Part shown: piece by piece, positions 39,653 through 46,914 of the stretch
How positions within the stretch are numbered: position 1 is the first letter of the stretch
Layout: every line of letters begins with the position of its first letter
Assembly (NCBI RefSeq): GCF_006716185.1
Contig: NZ_VFOP01000001.1
Location: 3,596,001-3,660,000 of the forward strand
Direction of reading: 5' to 3'
DNA: 64,000 bases
DNA from: Ornithinicoccus hortensis
GTDB taxonomy: Bacteria > Actinomycetota > Actinomycetes > Actinomycetales > Dermatophilaceae
Program-made: the position numbers and the translations under genes
The notes under the pieces: generated by a model
What the model was told of the DNA's origin: nothing
What the model saw: only the letters and a program-made list of their open reading frames with translations
Databases searched by the model: none

Positions 39653-41245
39653 ATGACTGCACCAACCAATGGCGTCTTCGACCGCCCGCAGGGGGCGGAC
39701 CCGTACGCGCCAGAGCCCGGCAACGCGGGCAAGAAGACCGGAATCATCATCACCCTGGCCCTCGTGGCCGCCCTCGTGATCGGCGGTGGCGCCTTCGCGG
39801 TGACCCGGGTCCTCGGCGGCGGCGGCGACCAGCCCTCGAGCGCGCTCCCGGGCGGCAGCGCCGCCTACGTCCGGATGGACATCGATCCCAGCGTCGGCCA
39901 GAAGATCGCCGCCGTGCGCTTCCTGAAGGACCTCGACCCGGAGGTCACCGCGACGCTGGAGAGCGACGACATGCGTCGCGAGTTCTTCGAGATGATCGCC
40001 GAGGACGAGCCGTCGCTGAGCAACATCGACTACGACACCGACATCGAGCCCTGGCTGGGCGACCGGCTCGGCGTGGGCGTCGTCCCGCAGGGCGAGGACG
40101 AGCCGCAGGTCGCGGTCGCCCTGCAGGTGACCGACGAGGGCGCCGCCGAGGAGGGCCTCACCAAGCTGTTCGAGGCCTCCGAGGGCTCCGACCAGGCCGG
40201 CTGGTTCTTCCACGGCGACTACGTCGTGCTGTCCTCCGCCGAGATGATCGACGACGTGCAGGCCGGCGTCGAGGCCGGGACCCTGGCCGAGAACGAGACC
40301 TTCACCGGTGACATCGAGGCGCTCGGCGACGAGGGCGTGCTGTCCTTCTGGGCCGACGGCGAGCAGCTCGCCCCCTACCTCGACGACGCCGAGGGCGCGC
40401 TGGACGGGGTCCCGGACCCGACCGGCATGTCCGGGGTCGCCGGCCCGGGCGCGATCGGCGGGTTCCTGTCCGGCTCCACCCTCGACGAGGCGCAGACCGG
40501 CCGCGTCGCCGCCGCCGTCCGGTTCGGCGAGGACCACATCGAGCTGCACGGCATCACCCGCGGCTTCCCGGTCCAGATCGAGGACGGCGACACCGCCCAG
40601 CTGGTGCAGGACCTCCCCGAGGACACCGCGGTGGCCTTCGGCCAGGAGCACGGCGACCAGCTCGTCGCGATCGCCTTCGAGCAGATGAACAAGGCGATGC
40701 CGGACGAGATGGCCCAGATGCAGTCCGAGGCGTCCGCGCAGGGCTTCGAGATCCCCGGTGACATCCAGACCCTGGTGGGTCAGAGCCTGGCCATCGGGGT
40801 GGGCCCCCAGATCGCCGAGATCGACCAGATCGACGACCCGTCCCAGATCCCGGCCGTGATCCGGGTGCAGACCGACACCGACGCCGCCAACGCGGTCATC
40901 GACAAGGCGGTCGTGGCGGCCGGCGCGACCCCGGAGGACCTGGAGGCCTACGTGGTGCGCCGGGTCGACGACGGCGTGCTGAGCCTGGGCCTGAGCCAGG
41001 ACTACGTGGACAGCGCCGTCGCGGGCGGGCTGGGTGACAACCCGACCTTCCAGTCCGCGGTTCCCAACGCGGCCGAGGCCGACAGCGTGTTCTACGTCGA
41101 CCTCAACGCCTTCGAGCAGTACTACCTCTCGGAGATCACCGACGAGAACACCCGCGCCAGCGTCGAGCAGATCGCGGCCGTCGGCATGAGCGCCACCTGG
41201 TCCGGCGAGAACGGCGAGTTCACCCTGCGGGTGGTCGCTGACTGA
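39653..41245 (+). CDS. DUF3352-type membrane-anchored extracellular protein
   Basis: A 530-residue protein with a short cytoplasmic N-terminus, one transmembrane segment at about residues 30-52 (IIITLALVAALVIGGGAFAV) and a large acidic extracytoplasmic domain. The start SSALPGGSAAYVRMDIDPS and later alternation of aspartate-rich strands match DUF3352-like proteins of actinobacteria; assignment to that family is from memory. ATG 39653 is preceded by GGAGGG. The gene ends at a very strong hairpin and is therefore a single transcription unit, divergent from the NlpC/P60 gene. Function unknown. Confidence 0.7.
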   Translation: MTAPTNGVFDRPQGADPYAPEPGNAGKKTGIIITLALVAALVIGGGAFAVTRVLGGGGDQPSSALPGGSAAYVRMDIDPSVGQKIAAVRFLKDLDPEVTATLESDDMRREFFEMIAEDEPSLSNIDYDTDIEPWLGDRLGVGVVPQGEDEPQVAVALQVTDEGAAEEGLTKLFEASEGSDQAGWFFHGDYVVLSSAEMIDDVQAGVEAGTLAENETFTGDIEALGDEGVLSFWADGEQLAPYLDDAEGALDGVPDPTGMSGVAGPGAIGGFLSGSTLDEAQTGRVAAAVRFGEDHIELHGITRGFPVQIEDGDTAQLVQDLPEDTAVAFGQEHGDQLVAIAFEQMNKAMPDEMAQMQSEASAQGFEIPGDIQTLVGQSLAIGVGPQIAEIDQIDDPSQIPAVIRVQTDTDAANAVIDKAVVAAGATPEDLEAYVVRRVDDGVLSLGLSQDYVDSAVAGGLGDNPTFQSAVPNAAEADSVFYVDLNAFEQYYLSEITDENTRASVEQIAAVGMSATWSGENGEFTLRVVAD

Positions 41246-41258
41246 CCTCCGGTCCCAC

Positions 41259-41298
41259 CGAAGGGCCCGTCCGATCGTCCGATCGGGCGGGCCCTTCG
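41259..41298 (+). terminator. Terminator after the DUF3352-type gene
   Basis: An 18-bp stem with one G-T pair (CGAAGGGCCCGTCCGATC with its complement) and a 4-base loop, 13 bases after the stop codon. It is one of the strongest hairpins in the window. Confidence 0.85.
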
Positions 41299-41322
41299 TC
41301 GTGCCCGTGTCAGGATGCCGGT

Positions 41323-41823
41323 ATGCCGTTGACCGTGCGCCGGGCGCTGCCCGAGGAGTTCGACCGGGTCGGCGAGATGACCGCGACGGCCTACGTGCAC
41401 GACGGCCACCTGCCCGCCGACTACTCCTACGTGCAGGTGCTCCGGGACGCGCCCGCCCGGGCCCGGGAGGCCGACCTGCTGGTCGCCACCGACGGGACCA
41501 CCCTGCTGGGCACGGTCACCTGGTGCCCGGACGGGTCGGCATACACAGAGCTCGCCGGCCCGGGCGAGGGCGAGTTCCGGATGCTCGCGGTGCCCCCGGA
41601 GGCGCGACGTCGCGGCGCGGCCCGGGCCCTGGTGCGAGCCTGCCTCGACCGGAGCAGTGCCGCGGGGCACACCCGGGTCGTGCTCTCCACGCAGCCCGGT
41701 ATGACGGCAGCCCACGCGCTCTACGCCTCGTTCGGCTTCGTGCGTGACCCCGACCGGGACTGGGAACCGGCCCCCGGCGTCCAACTGCTGGCCTACGCCC
41801 TCGAGCTGGGGCCAGGTAGCTGA
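41323..41823 (+). CDS. GNAT-family N-acetyltransferase
   Basis: A 166-residue acyl-CoA transferase with the standard GNAT layout: LTVRRALPEEFDRVGEMTATAY at the N-terminus, strand 4 FRMLAVPPEARRRGAARALV including the acetyl-CoA pyrophosphate loop (RRRGAA), and the C-terminal AHALYASFGFVRDPDRD. The substrate cannot be inferred. The ATG lies inside one of the GTATGCCG octamers discussed in the findings. It is convergent with the sulfotransferase gene (22-base gap). Confidence 0.88.
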   Translation: MPLTVRRALPEEFDRVGEMTATAYVHDGHLPADYSYVQVLRDAPARAREADLLVATDGTTLLGTVTWCPDGSAYTELAGPGEGEFRMLAVPPEARRRGAARALVRACLDRSSAAGHTRVVLSTQPGMTAAHALYASFGFVRDPDRDWEPAPGVQLLAYALELGPGS

Positions 41824-41845
41824 CGGGCCCGGGGAACCAGGGCCC

Positions 41846-42736
41846 TCAGGCCGGCGGGAGCTGGATGCCCTTGGCGGCCAACTGGGCCAGGGCGCGCTCG
41901 TAGGCGTCCTCGATCTCCCGCACCTGTGCATCGTCGAGTCCCCCGCGCCACGACCCGGCGTGCAGCGACCCGGCGGCGACCTCGTCGTCGAAGAAGCGCC
42001 GCACCGGCTCACTGTCCGTCACCCCGGCGAACTCGAGCAGCCCGGCATACTCCTCCTCCCGCCGGCTCACCACGAGGGACTCCAGCCGGATGGCCCGGAC
42101 CCGGTCCGGATCGGCCTTGCTCATCGACTGCGCGATCCGGGTCATCCCCTGACGCCACCAGGTGAGCGCCGAGAGCGTGTCGTCCGGTCCCCACGACCGG
42201 CGCGCCACCGACGACGCCACGTCGCGGCCGTCCCGGACCATGTGGACGACCCGGGCGTCCGGGAACATCCGGCAGAGGGCGTCGGCACGCTTGCCGTTCG
42301 GCGGGGTCATCTCCACCCAGGTGCGGGCGCCGGTGCGCTCGACGAACGGCTGGACCAGGTCGTCAATGAACTGTCGGCAGGCCCCCCACGGGTCCGCCTC
42401 GTGGGCCGCGTGCAGCCGGGCCAGCCCTGCGTCGAGCGTGGACTCCTCCGCGATCACGTGGATGCCGCGGGGGCCCGAGTTGTTGGGCGGCCGCCAGAAC
42501 CAGAGGCGTCGCAGCTTCTCCTCGAAGGTCGCGACGTCGGTCCTGCCCGCCGCCACGTCGCACAACCCGCCGGCGTCCACGTGGAACCGGAGCTCGATCG
42601 GGATGAGGGCCAGGTCGGGGTGCTGACCGAGGAGCTGGGCCGCGATCGTCGTGCCGCTGCGTCCGGTCCCCCCGACGAACAGCGGGGCGACGACGGCCCT
42701 GCCTCCGGGGGTCGCAGGTGTGGATCCGGGAAGCAC
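41846..42736 (-). CDS. Sulfotransferase-family protein
   Basis: PAPS-dependent sulfotransferases carry a 5'-phosphosulfate loop and a 3'-phosphate site, both visible here: FVGGTGRSGTTIAAQLLGQHP at about residues 20-40 and RVVHMVRDGRDVASSVARR near 145-165. The middle region (TWVEMTPPNGKRADAL) matches the family. The likely acceptor is a glycolipid or other envelope sugar, but no neighbouring gene supports a pathway. It lies at the edge of the tRNA-Thr island but its composition looks like core genome. Confidence 0.82.
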   Translation of the reverse strand: MLPGSTPATPGGRAVVAPLFVGGTGRSGTTIAAQLLGQHPDLALIPIELRFHVDAGGLCDVAAGRTDVATFEEKLRRLWFWRPPNNSGPRGIHVIAEESTLDAGLARLHAAHEADPWGACRQFIDDLVQPFVERTGARTWVEMTPPNGKRADALCRMFPDARVVHMVRDGRDVASSVARRSWGPDDTLSALTWWRQGMTRIAQSMSKADPDRVRAIRLESLVVSRREEEYAGLLEFAGVTDSEPVRRFFDDEVAAGSLHAGSWRGGLDDAQVREIEDAYERALAQLAAKGIQLPPA

Positions 42737-42824
42737 GCTGCGGGGAGCTCCTCACGAGACGGGACGGGGATTCCTCGTAGCCTAATCGGGCTGCCCGCCC
42801 CGGTGCCGGGGGCTCCGGATCATG

Positions 42825-42868
42825 ACGAGAGGCCCCGACCAGCGTGCGTGCTGGTCGGGGCCTCTCGT
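42825..42868. terminator. Strong hairpin, probably the original tRNA-Thr terminator
   Basis: A perfect 19-bp stem (ACGAGAGGCCCCGACCAGC and complement) with a 6-base loop, just three bases from the left 44-bp tRNA repeat. On the minus strand it would follow the tRNA-Thr 3' end directly if the 2.2-kb insert were absent. Confidence 0.8.
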
Positions 42869-42871
42869 GCC

Positions 42872-42915
42872 GGAGCCGCCTATCGGAATCGAACCGATGA
42901 CCTATTCATTACGAG
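42872..42915 (-). repeat. Attachment-site repeat, distal copy (3' part of tRNA-Thr)
   Basis: These 44 bases are identical to 45078-45121, the 3' part of tRNA-Thr from the discriminator base to the 5' edge of the anticodon loop. The CCA of the real tRNA is CCG here. Identity stops abruptly at the anticodon-loop boundary, as expected for an att site used by a tyrosine integrase. Confidence 0.88.
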
Positions 42916-43057
42916 AGACGCGAGGGTTGGGAACCACCGTCACGGAACGTACTGACCAGCGAGAACCGTGGGCAGTGACTGCAGCCGTGACGGTGCGAGA
43001 GGATTCTCCGGTGCCAAAAGTGCGCCACTGTCAGGGGCACGGTGTAGGCAGTTCACC

Positions 43058-43435
43058 ATGACCGAGACATCGTTCGAAGACCCGCAAGCCCTCATCGCCA
43101 ATGCTGCCGTCGCCGCCTGGGAGGCTCATGCTCGGGCTGCCCGTCTTCCATTAATGGAGTGGACGTTCGAGAACACCGACGACGTATGGACCATGGTTGG
43201 AAGGCCCTCCCACGAAGGGGCATCAGCCATCACCGCCGCAGTCGAGTGGACGAACGCCTTGGACCAATTCGGAGACGGTTGGCCGGAGCCAAACAAGAAG
43301 CACGGGGTCTGGACCTGGACGAAGCATGTTGGTGTCCTGGTCGAACTAGCCGTCGTCGCCGACCGTGACGCATTGGAGCAGTGGCGGGGAGAGCAGGCCG
43401 AGGACCCAGACTGGCGAGAAGGAAAGCGAGCATGA
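43058..43435 (+). CDS. Hypothetical protein in the tRNA-Thr island, first gene of a two-gene unit
   Basis: A 125-residue soluble protein rich in Trp and acidic residues (MEWTFENTDDVWTMVGR, then TNALDQFGDGWPEPNKKHGVWTWTKH). No signal, membrane segment or known motif. ATG 43058 is chosen because upstream codons are poorly coding-like. Its TGA overlaps the ATG of the HicB-like gene by four bases, so the two are probably translated together. Codon use is less GC-biased than in the core genes, consistent with transfer. Function unknown. Confidence 0.6.
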   Translation: MTETSFEDPQALIANAAVAAWEAHARAARLPLMEWTFENTDDVWTMVGRPSHEGASAITAAVEWTNALDQFGDGWPEPNKKHGVWTWTKHVGVLVELAVVADRDALEQWRGEQAEDPDWREGKRA

Positions 43436-43626
43436 AGATCCGGGCCTCCGCGCGAAGGAGCGGCGAGTGGTGGGCCATCTCGGCCCTTAACGTCGACGGG
43501 CTGCATACCCAAGCACGGGATCGCGACGACATCGCACCCATAGTGGCGGATGCGGCAGCCCTGTTGCTTGCAATGCCGGCGGAACATATCGAGGTTGAAG
43601 TCATCTTTGACGTCCGGGAGGACTGA
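43432..43626 (+). CDS. HicB-like small protein (possible solo antitoxin)
   Basis: A 64-residue protein with the beta-strand pattern of partial RNase H-fold HicB antitoxins: KIRASARRSGEWWAISALNV, GLHTQARDRDDIAPIVADAA and a C-terminal IEVEVIFDV strand. There is no DNA-binding C-terminal domain and no HicA toxin beside it. It overlaps the upstream hypothetical gene (ATGA), so the partner may be that 125-residue protein rather than HicA. The assignment is by pattern and moderate. Confidence 0.55.
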   Translation: MKIRASARRSGEWWAISALNVDGLHTQARDRDDIAPIVADAAALLLAMPAEHIEVEVIFDVRED

Positions 43627-43757
43627 TGCCCACTGGGGTCGAGCCGGAGCGGCGTAGGCGGGGGTGCGCAGAGGGCGAGGCACGAGCCCGGAGCGCGGGG
43701 GTCCCTGCCGGAGCCGTCGTAGGCCGACCGCGCCGAAGGCGCGCCTTGAGTCAGTAA
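43626..43757 (+). CDS. Possible 43-residue arginine-rich peptide
   Basis: An ATG overlapping the stop of the HicB-like gene (TGATG) opens 43 codons (MPTGVEPERRRRGCAEGEA...RRRRALSQ) ending in TAA. The overlap suggests coupling, but the composition is that expected of random GC-rich DNA and no ribosome-binding site stands out. Listed with low confidence. Confidence 0.2.
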   Translation: MPTGVEPERRRRGCAEGEARARSAGVPAGAVVGRPRRRRALSQ

Positions 43758-44159
43758 GGAAAGTTCTCACGGCGCACGGAGAGATTTACCCACATGCCGA
43801 TGTGCGGTGAGGTCCCAGAAGGCACGGTGACCACGTCCCATGGTGCACCTGCATGCATCCTTCACACGATTTCCGGACTCAGCGTGAAGGATGCGTGCAC
43901 GTGGACGGAACCTGCGGGTCCAGGGAACGTCCGGATCTGCCGCGCTGCGGAAGCGATGGCACTCCTCAGGAGTCTTCACCCGGCCGCGACGTGCGTCTCG
44001 TATTCCGTGCCGAACGCCACCGAGCACCTCACCGCACCCCACGCCGACGCCGGCCGCCAGTTCCGTCCTGACGGTCAAGGATTGGGGCGATTGGCATGCG
44101 TCTGCCGCGTCGCACACCCGGACTGCCGCATCGCGCGCTGCCGGTGACAGACTGAGGAC
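43758..44159. other. Island stretch without a convincing gene; contains a 20-bp imperfect inverted repeat
   Basis: No frame here has both a start and coding-like composition. The only structure is an inverted repeat: 43846-43865 (CACCTGCATGCATCCTTCAC) against 43884-43903, with two mismatches and an 18-base spacer. It may be a terminator or a protein-binding dyad of the element. Confidence 0.5.
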
Positions 44160-44489
44160 ATGCGGTTCCTGCAGGCAGACGAGGTGGCTGTCGGGCTGCG
44201 TGTGTTGTACGCCGGGCATGCGGACTTCCTCGGGATTGCTGATCCCGAACTGCTGCAGCGCGGGCACATCTTGGTGCATCACCACCCCGGCGTCGTCAAG
44301 AAGTTCTACGGGCCCGGCGTCAATCACTGCATCGTTGAGTTCGTCGGACTTGAGGATGAGCCGATTAGCTTTGCGGTGGGTTTCGACCATCTTGAAGACG
44401 GTCACTATGCAGGTTTGCTTGTGCCAACCGAGGAGGAATGGCAGCAAGCGGACTCCTCCGGATGGTGGACAGCGGCGCCCGGATCCTGA
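44160..44489 (+). CDS. Hypothetical protein in the tRNA-Thr island
   Basis: A 109-residue soluble protein with even, natural-looking composition (LRVLYAGHADFLGIADPELL, then FYGPGVNHCIVEFVGLEDEP and VGFDHLEDGHYAGLLVPTEE). GAGG lies close before the ATG. No family recognised; no signal peptide or membrane segment. It stands alone between non-coding stretches and is less GC-biased than core genes, so it was probably brought by the element. Confidence 0.55.
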   Translation: MRFLQADEVAVGLRVLYAGHADFLGIADPELLQRGHILVHHHPGVVKKFYGPGVNHCIVEFVGLEDEPISFAVGFDHLEDGHYAGLLVPTEEEWQQADSSGWWTAAPGS

Positions 44490-45076
44490 CGCCAGTGACG
44501 GCTACCTCACTCTGTGGCGGCATGGGCGCTTGTCGCACGCTACTGCCGCGATGAGCGTGACCGTATGGCGATATGCATCGGTGGCATGTCGACCTGAGTA
44601 GTTGGCGCCACCATCGGCAGGACGATAGCGTGCTGACGCAGAGGTGTTCCGCTCGGCGCGGTTCCTGAGCTGTTCGGACATAGTCAGCCCGTCCCTGATA
44701 GAGGCCGACAATCAGGCCGAGAGTGAGCCGGGTCAAGCGGCTTCCTCCGCACCGGCCCAGCCTTCGCAGGCGCGGAGCGCGTCCCTTAAGTTGCTACCAA
44801 CTACGCCGCTTGACGCGGGGAACGAAGGCCCACGATGAACGGCCAGGGACGGGCACCCATCTTCGCGCCTGGCCGACGTCCGGCACCTACATGCCTGGTG
44901 TCGCGTTTGTGCTCAGTGTTGCCAGTGCGCGCGACCGTGTGTGCCAAAAGTGCGGAACGGCTGGCTCTTCCCGAGGTGCTTAAGGAAGCTGGCCGCGCCG
45001 GGCTCATGGACGACGACGCAGCTCGCTCTTTGCCTTCACCAGCAGGAACGCCCCCGACCGGAGTCGAGGGCGTTGC
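44490..45076. other. Island stretch of 587 bases with no supported gene
   Basis: Both strands have only short frames. Minus-strand codons around 44740-44830 look protein-like in pieces (LRDALRACEGWAGAEEA) but are broken by stops, suggesting decayed coding DNA. A 9-bp inverted repeat (GTCAAGCGG at 44732-44740, CCGCTTGAC at 44806-44814) and the second copy of the 14-bp direct repeat (44941-44954) are the only structures I see. Confidence 0.5.
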
Positions 45077-45153
45077 TGGAGCCGCCTATCGGAATCGAAC
45101 CGATGACCTATTCATTACGAGTGAATCGCTCTAGCCGACTGAGCTAAGGCGGC
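45077..45153 (-). tRNA. tRNA-Thr (anticodon CGT)
   Basis: On the minus strand the sequence folds into a complete cloverleaf of 77 nucleotides including an encoded CCA. The acceptor stem pairs GCCGCCT with AGGCGGC; the anticodon stem is ATTCA/TGAAT with loop CTCGTAA, giving anticodon CGT (codon ACG, threonine); the T-arm has GGTTCGATTCC. The 3' half is duplicated at 42872-42915, marking it as an integration site. Confidence 0.96.
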
Positions 45154-45216
45154 CTGCGCCGATGGCGCCAGAGGAGGATAACTGATCGCCCCGACGCGGA
45201 GCCAATCGGTGCCTCC

Positions 45217-46914
45217 TCAGCAGCTGAGCCCGTCCTCCGGGACCGTCCCGTCGATCAGGTAGGCGTTGACGGCGTCGTCCACGCAGGAGTTGGACCGGCC
45301 GTATGCCGTGTGCCCGTCACCGTCGTAGCTGACCAGGACCCCGGACTCCAGGGTGTCGGCGAGCCCCTCGGCCCACTCGTAGGGGGTCGCCGGGTCGCGG
45401 GTCGTGCCGATCACCACGATCGGGGCGGCCCCGGCGGCGTCGAACTCGGTCAGCGTGGTCTGGGCGTCCACCGGCCAGGTCTCGCAGACGTCCTTGTCCA
45501 TGGTGAACAGGTGGGCGCCCCAGGTCGGTGAGACGTCCTCGTACATCTGGCGCATCTCCTCCTCGCTGAGCTCCTCCTCCTCGGTGGACTCCAGGCAGTT
45601 GACCGCGTAGAACGCCTGCTGGCTGTTGTCCGAGTAGGTCCCGTCCGAGCTCCGACCGGCGTAGATGCTGGCCAGGAACATCAGCATGGTGGCGTCCCCG
45701 TCCTGGGCGTCCCGCAGCGCGTTGGTCAGCAGGGGCCAGCCGGCCTGGTCGTACATCGCGACGATGATGCCGTACATCCCCCAGCCCTCGGTCAGCTCGC
45801 CGGCGGGGTCGCCGTCCAGCGGGATCGGGTTGGAGTCCAGCTCCTCGAGGAAGGCCGGGATGGCGGCCATCGCGCTGTCCACGTCGTTGCCGAGCGGGCA
45901 GTCGCCGCCGTCGACGCAGTCCTCCACGTAGGACCGGGTGGCCCGCTCGAAGCCCTCGGCCTGCCCCATCCCCTGCTGGTAGCCGGGCAGCGTCGGGTCC
46001 ACGGCGCCGTCCAGCACGAAGCGGCCGACGTTCTCCGGGAAGAGCTCGGCGTAGGTCGCCCCGAGGTAGGTGCCGTAGGAGGCGCCGAGGTAGTCCAACT
46101 GGTCCTCCCCCAGCGCCGCCCGCAGCACGTCCATGTCGCGGGCGACCTCGACGGTCGAGACGTGGCCGAGCAGGTCGCCGACCTTCTCGCCGCAGGCGGT
46201 GGCGAACTTCTCGCCGAGCGCGGCGGCCTCCTTCTCCTCCTCCTCGTCGTCCGGGGTCGGGTCGAACCCGAGGAACTCATCCATCTCCGAGTCCTCCAGG
46301 CACCGGATGGGCGCCGAGCCGCCGACCCCGCGGGGGTCGAAGCCGACCAGGTCGTAGACGTCGGACACCGAGCCGTCGACGACCGCACCGGCCATCTCGG
46401 CGTACTCCACGCCGGAGGCGCCCGGGCCGCCGGGGTTGAGGACCAGGGACCCCTGCCGCTCGCCCGAGGCCGGAACCTTGAGCAGCTCGATCTGGATAGT
46501 GTCGCCCTCGGGCTCCTCGTAGTTGATCGGCACCTCGAGCAGGGCGCACTGGTTGGAGCCGCAGTCCTCCCACGCCAGGTCCTGCTCGTAGAAGTTCTCC
46601 AGGCCCGCGGGCACGGCCGCGGTGCTGCCGCCACCGTCCTCCGTCGTGGCGGTGCCCTCGTCGGTGGAGCCGCCCGTGGAGCCGCCTCCGTCTCCCTGGT
46701 CACCGCCGCTGCTGGAGCTGCCGCCGTCACCCGAGCCGCCCCGGTCACCGGGGGCCGCCGATTCGGGAGCGCCGCCGGAGCAGCCCGCCAGGAGCAGCAG
46801 CGTCGCGATCGCCCCGGTGGCGGCCAGCCGTCCCAGGACCCCACGGCCACCGGGTCGTCGGACCCCCCGTCGCTGGTTCCGTGTCCGCACTGTGTCGCCC
46901 TCTCGTCCGTTCAT
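45217..46914 (-). CDS. Lipoprotein alpha/beta hydrolase (tripeptidyl aminopeptidase-like)
   Basis: A 565-residue exported hydrolase of the actinobacterial SlpD/SlpE/TAP style. A lipobox LLAGC at about residue 45 follows a basic leader, then a long Gly/Ser/Asp linker. The catalytic domain has oxyanion and nucleophile region SLVLNPGGPGASG and YLGASYGTYLGATYAE (Ser in GASYG), Asp in VVIGTTRDPATPYEWA and His in YDGDGHTAYGRSNSCVDDAV, with a paired C-terminal Cys. It should release short peptides from the N-terminus of extracellular proteins. The start ATG overlaps the holB stop (ATGA). Confidence 0.9.
   Translation of the reverse strand: MNGREGDTVRTRNQRRGVRRPGGRGVLGRLAATGAIATLLLLAGCSGGAPESAAPGDRGGSGDGGSSSSGGDQGDGGGSTGGSTDEGTATTEDGGGSTAAVPAGLENFYEQDLAWEDCGSNQCALLEVPINYEEPEGDTIQIELLKVPASGERQGSLVLNPGGPGASGVEYAEMAGAVVDGSVSDVYDLVGFDPRGVGGSAPIRCLEDSEMDEFLGFDPTPDDEEEEKEAAALGEKFATACGEKVGDLLGHVSTVEVARDMDVLRAALGEDQLDYLGASYGTYLGATYAELFPENVGRFVLDGAVDPTLPGYQQGMGQAEGFERATRSYVEDCVDGGDCPLGNDVDSAMAAIPAFLEELDSNPIPLDGDPAGELTEGWGMYGIIVAMYDQAGWPLLTNALRDAQDGDATMLMFLASIYAGRSSDGTYSDNSQQAFYAVNCLESTEEEELSEEEMRQMYEDVSPTWGAHLFTMDKDVCETWPVDAQTTLTEFDAAGAAPIVVIGTTRDPATPYEWAEGLADTLESGVLVSYDGDGHTAYGRSNSCVDDAVNAYLIDGTVPEDGLSC

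Larger units (their letters stand above)
42872..45121. mobile_element. Remnant of an integrative element in tRNA-Thr (about 2.2 kb between att repeats)
   Basis: Direct 44-bp repeats bound the segment; one lies in the intact tRNA-Thr gene. The inside is visibly less GC-rich than the rest, has short hypothetical genes, long non-coding stretches and a 14-bp direct repeat near each end (GTGCCAAAAGTGCG at 43011-43024 and 44941-44954) that could be integrase arm sites. I find no integrase, excisionase or replication gene, so the element is either decayed or a small satellite mobilised in trans. Confidence 0.75.

Noticed and set aside
43794-44147. A 117-codon plus-strand frame with many cysteines
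   Set aside because: No ribosome-binding site, uneven composition, and it runs through the imperfect inverted repeat; judged non-coding.
44365-44736. A 123-codon minus-strand frame in the tRNA-Thr island
   Set aside because: Overlaps the better plus-strand gene at 44160-44489, and its composition is rich in Arg, Ser and Cys without hydrophobic core patterns.
44835-45134. A plus-strand frame ending in AAYRNRTDDLFITSESL, and its partner at 42822-43061 with PIGIEPMTYSL
   Set aside because: These peptides are read across tRNA-Thr and its partial copy. Such tRNA-antisense peptides are a known source of false gene calls.
46390-46410. Use of the octamer CGGCATAC as a strand-polar chromosome-segregation signal
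   Set aside because: Counts on the two strands are nearly equal (17 and 14), which does not fit a polar FtsK- or Chi-type motif within this window.
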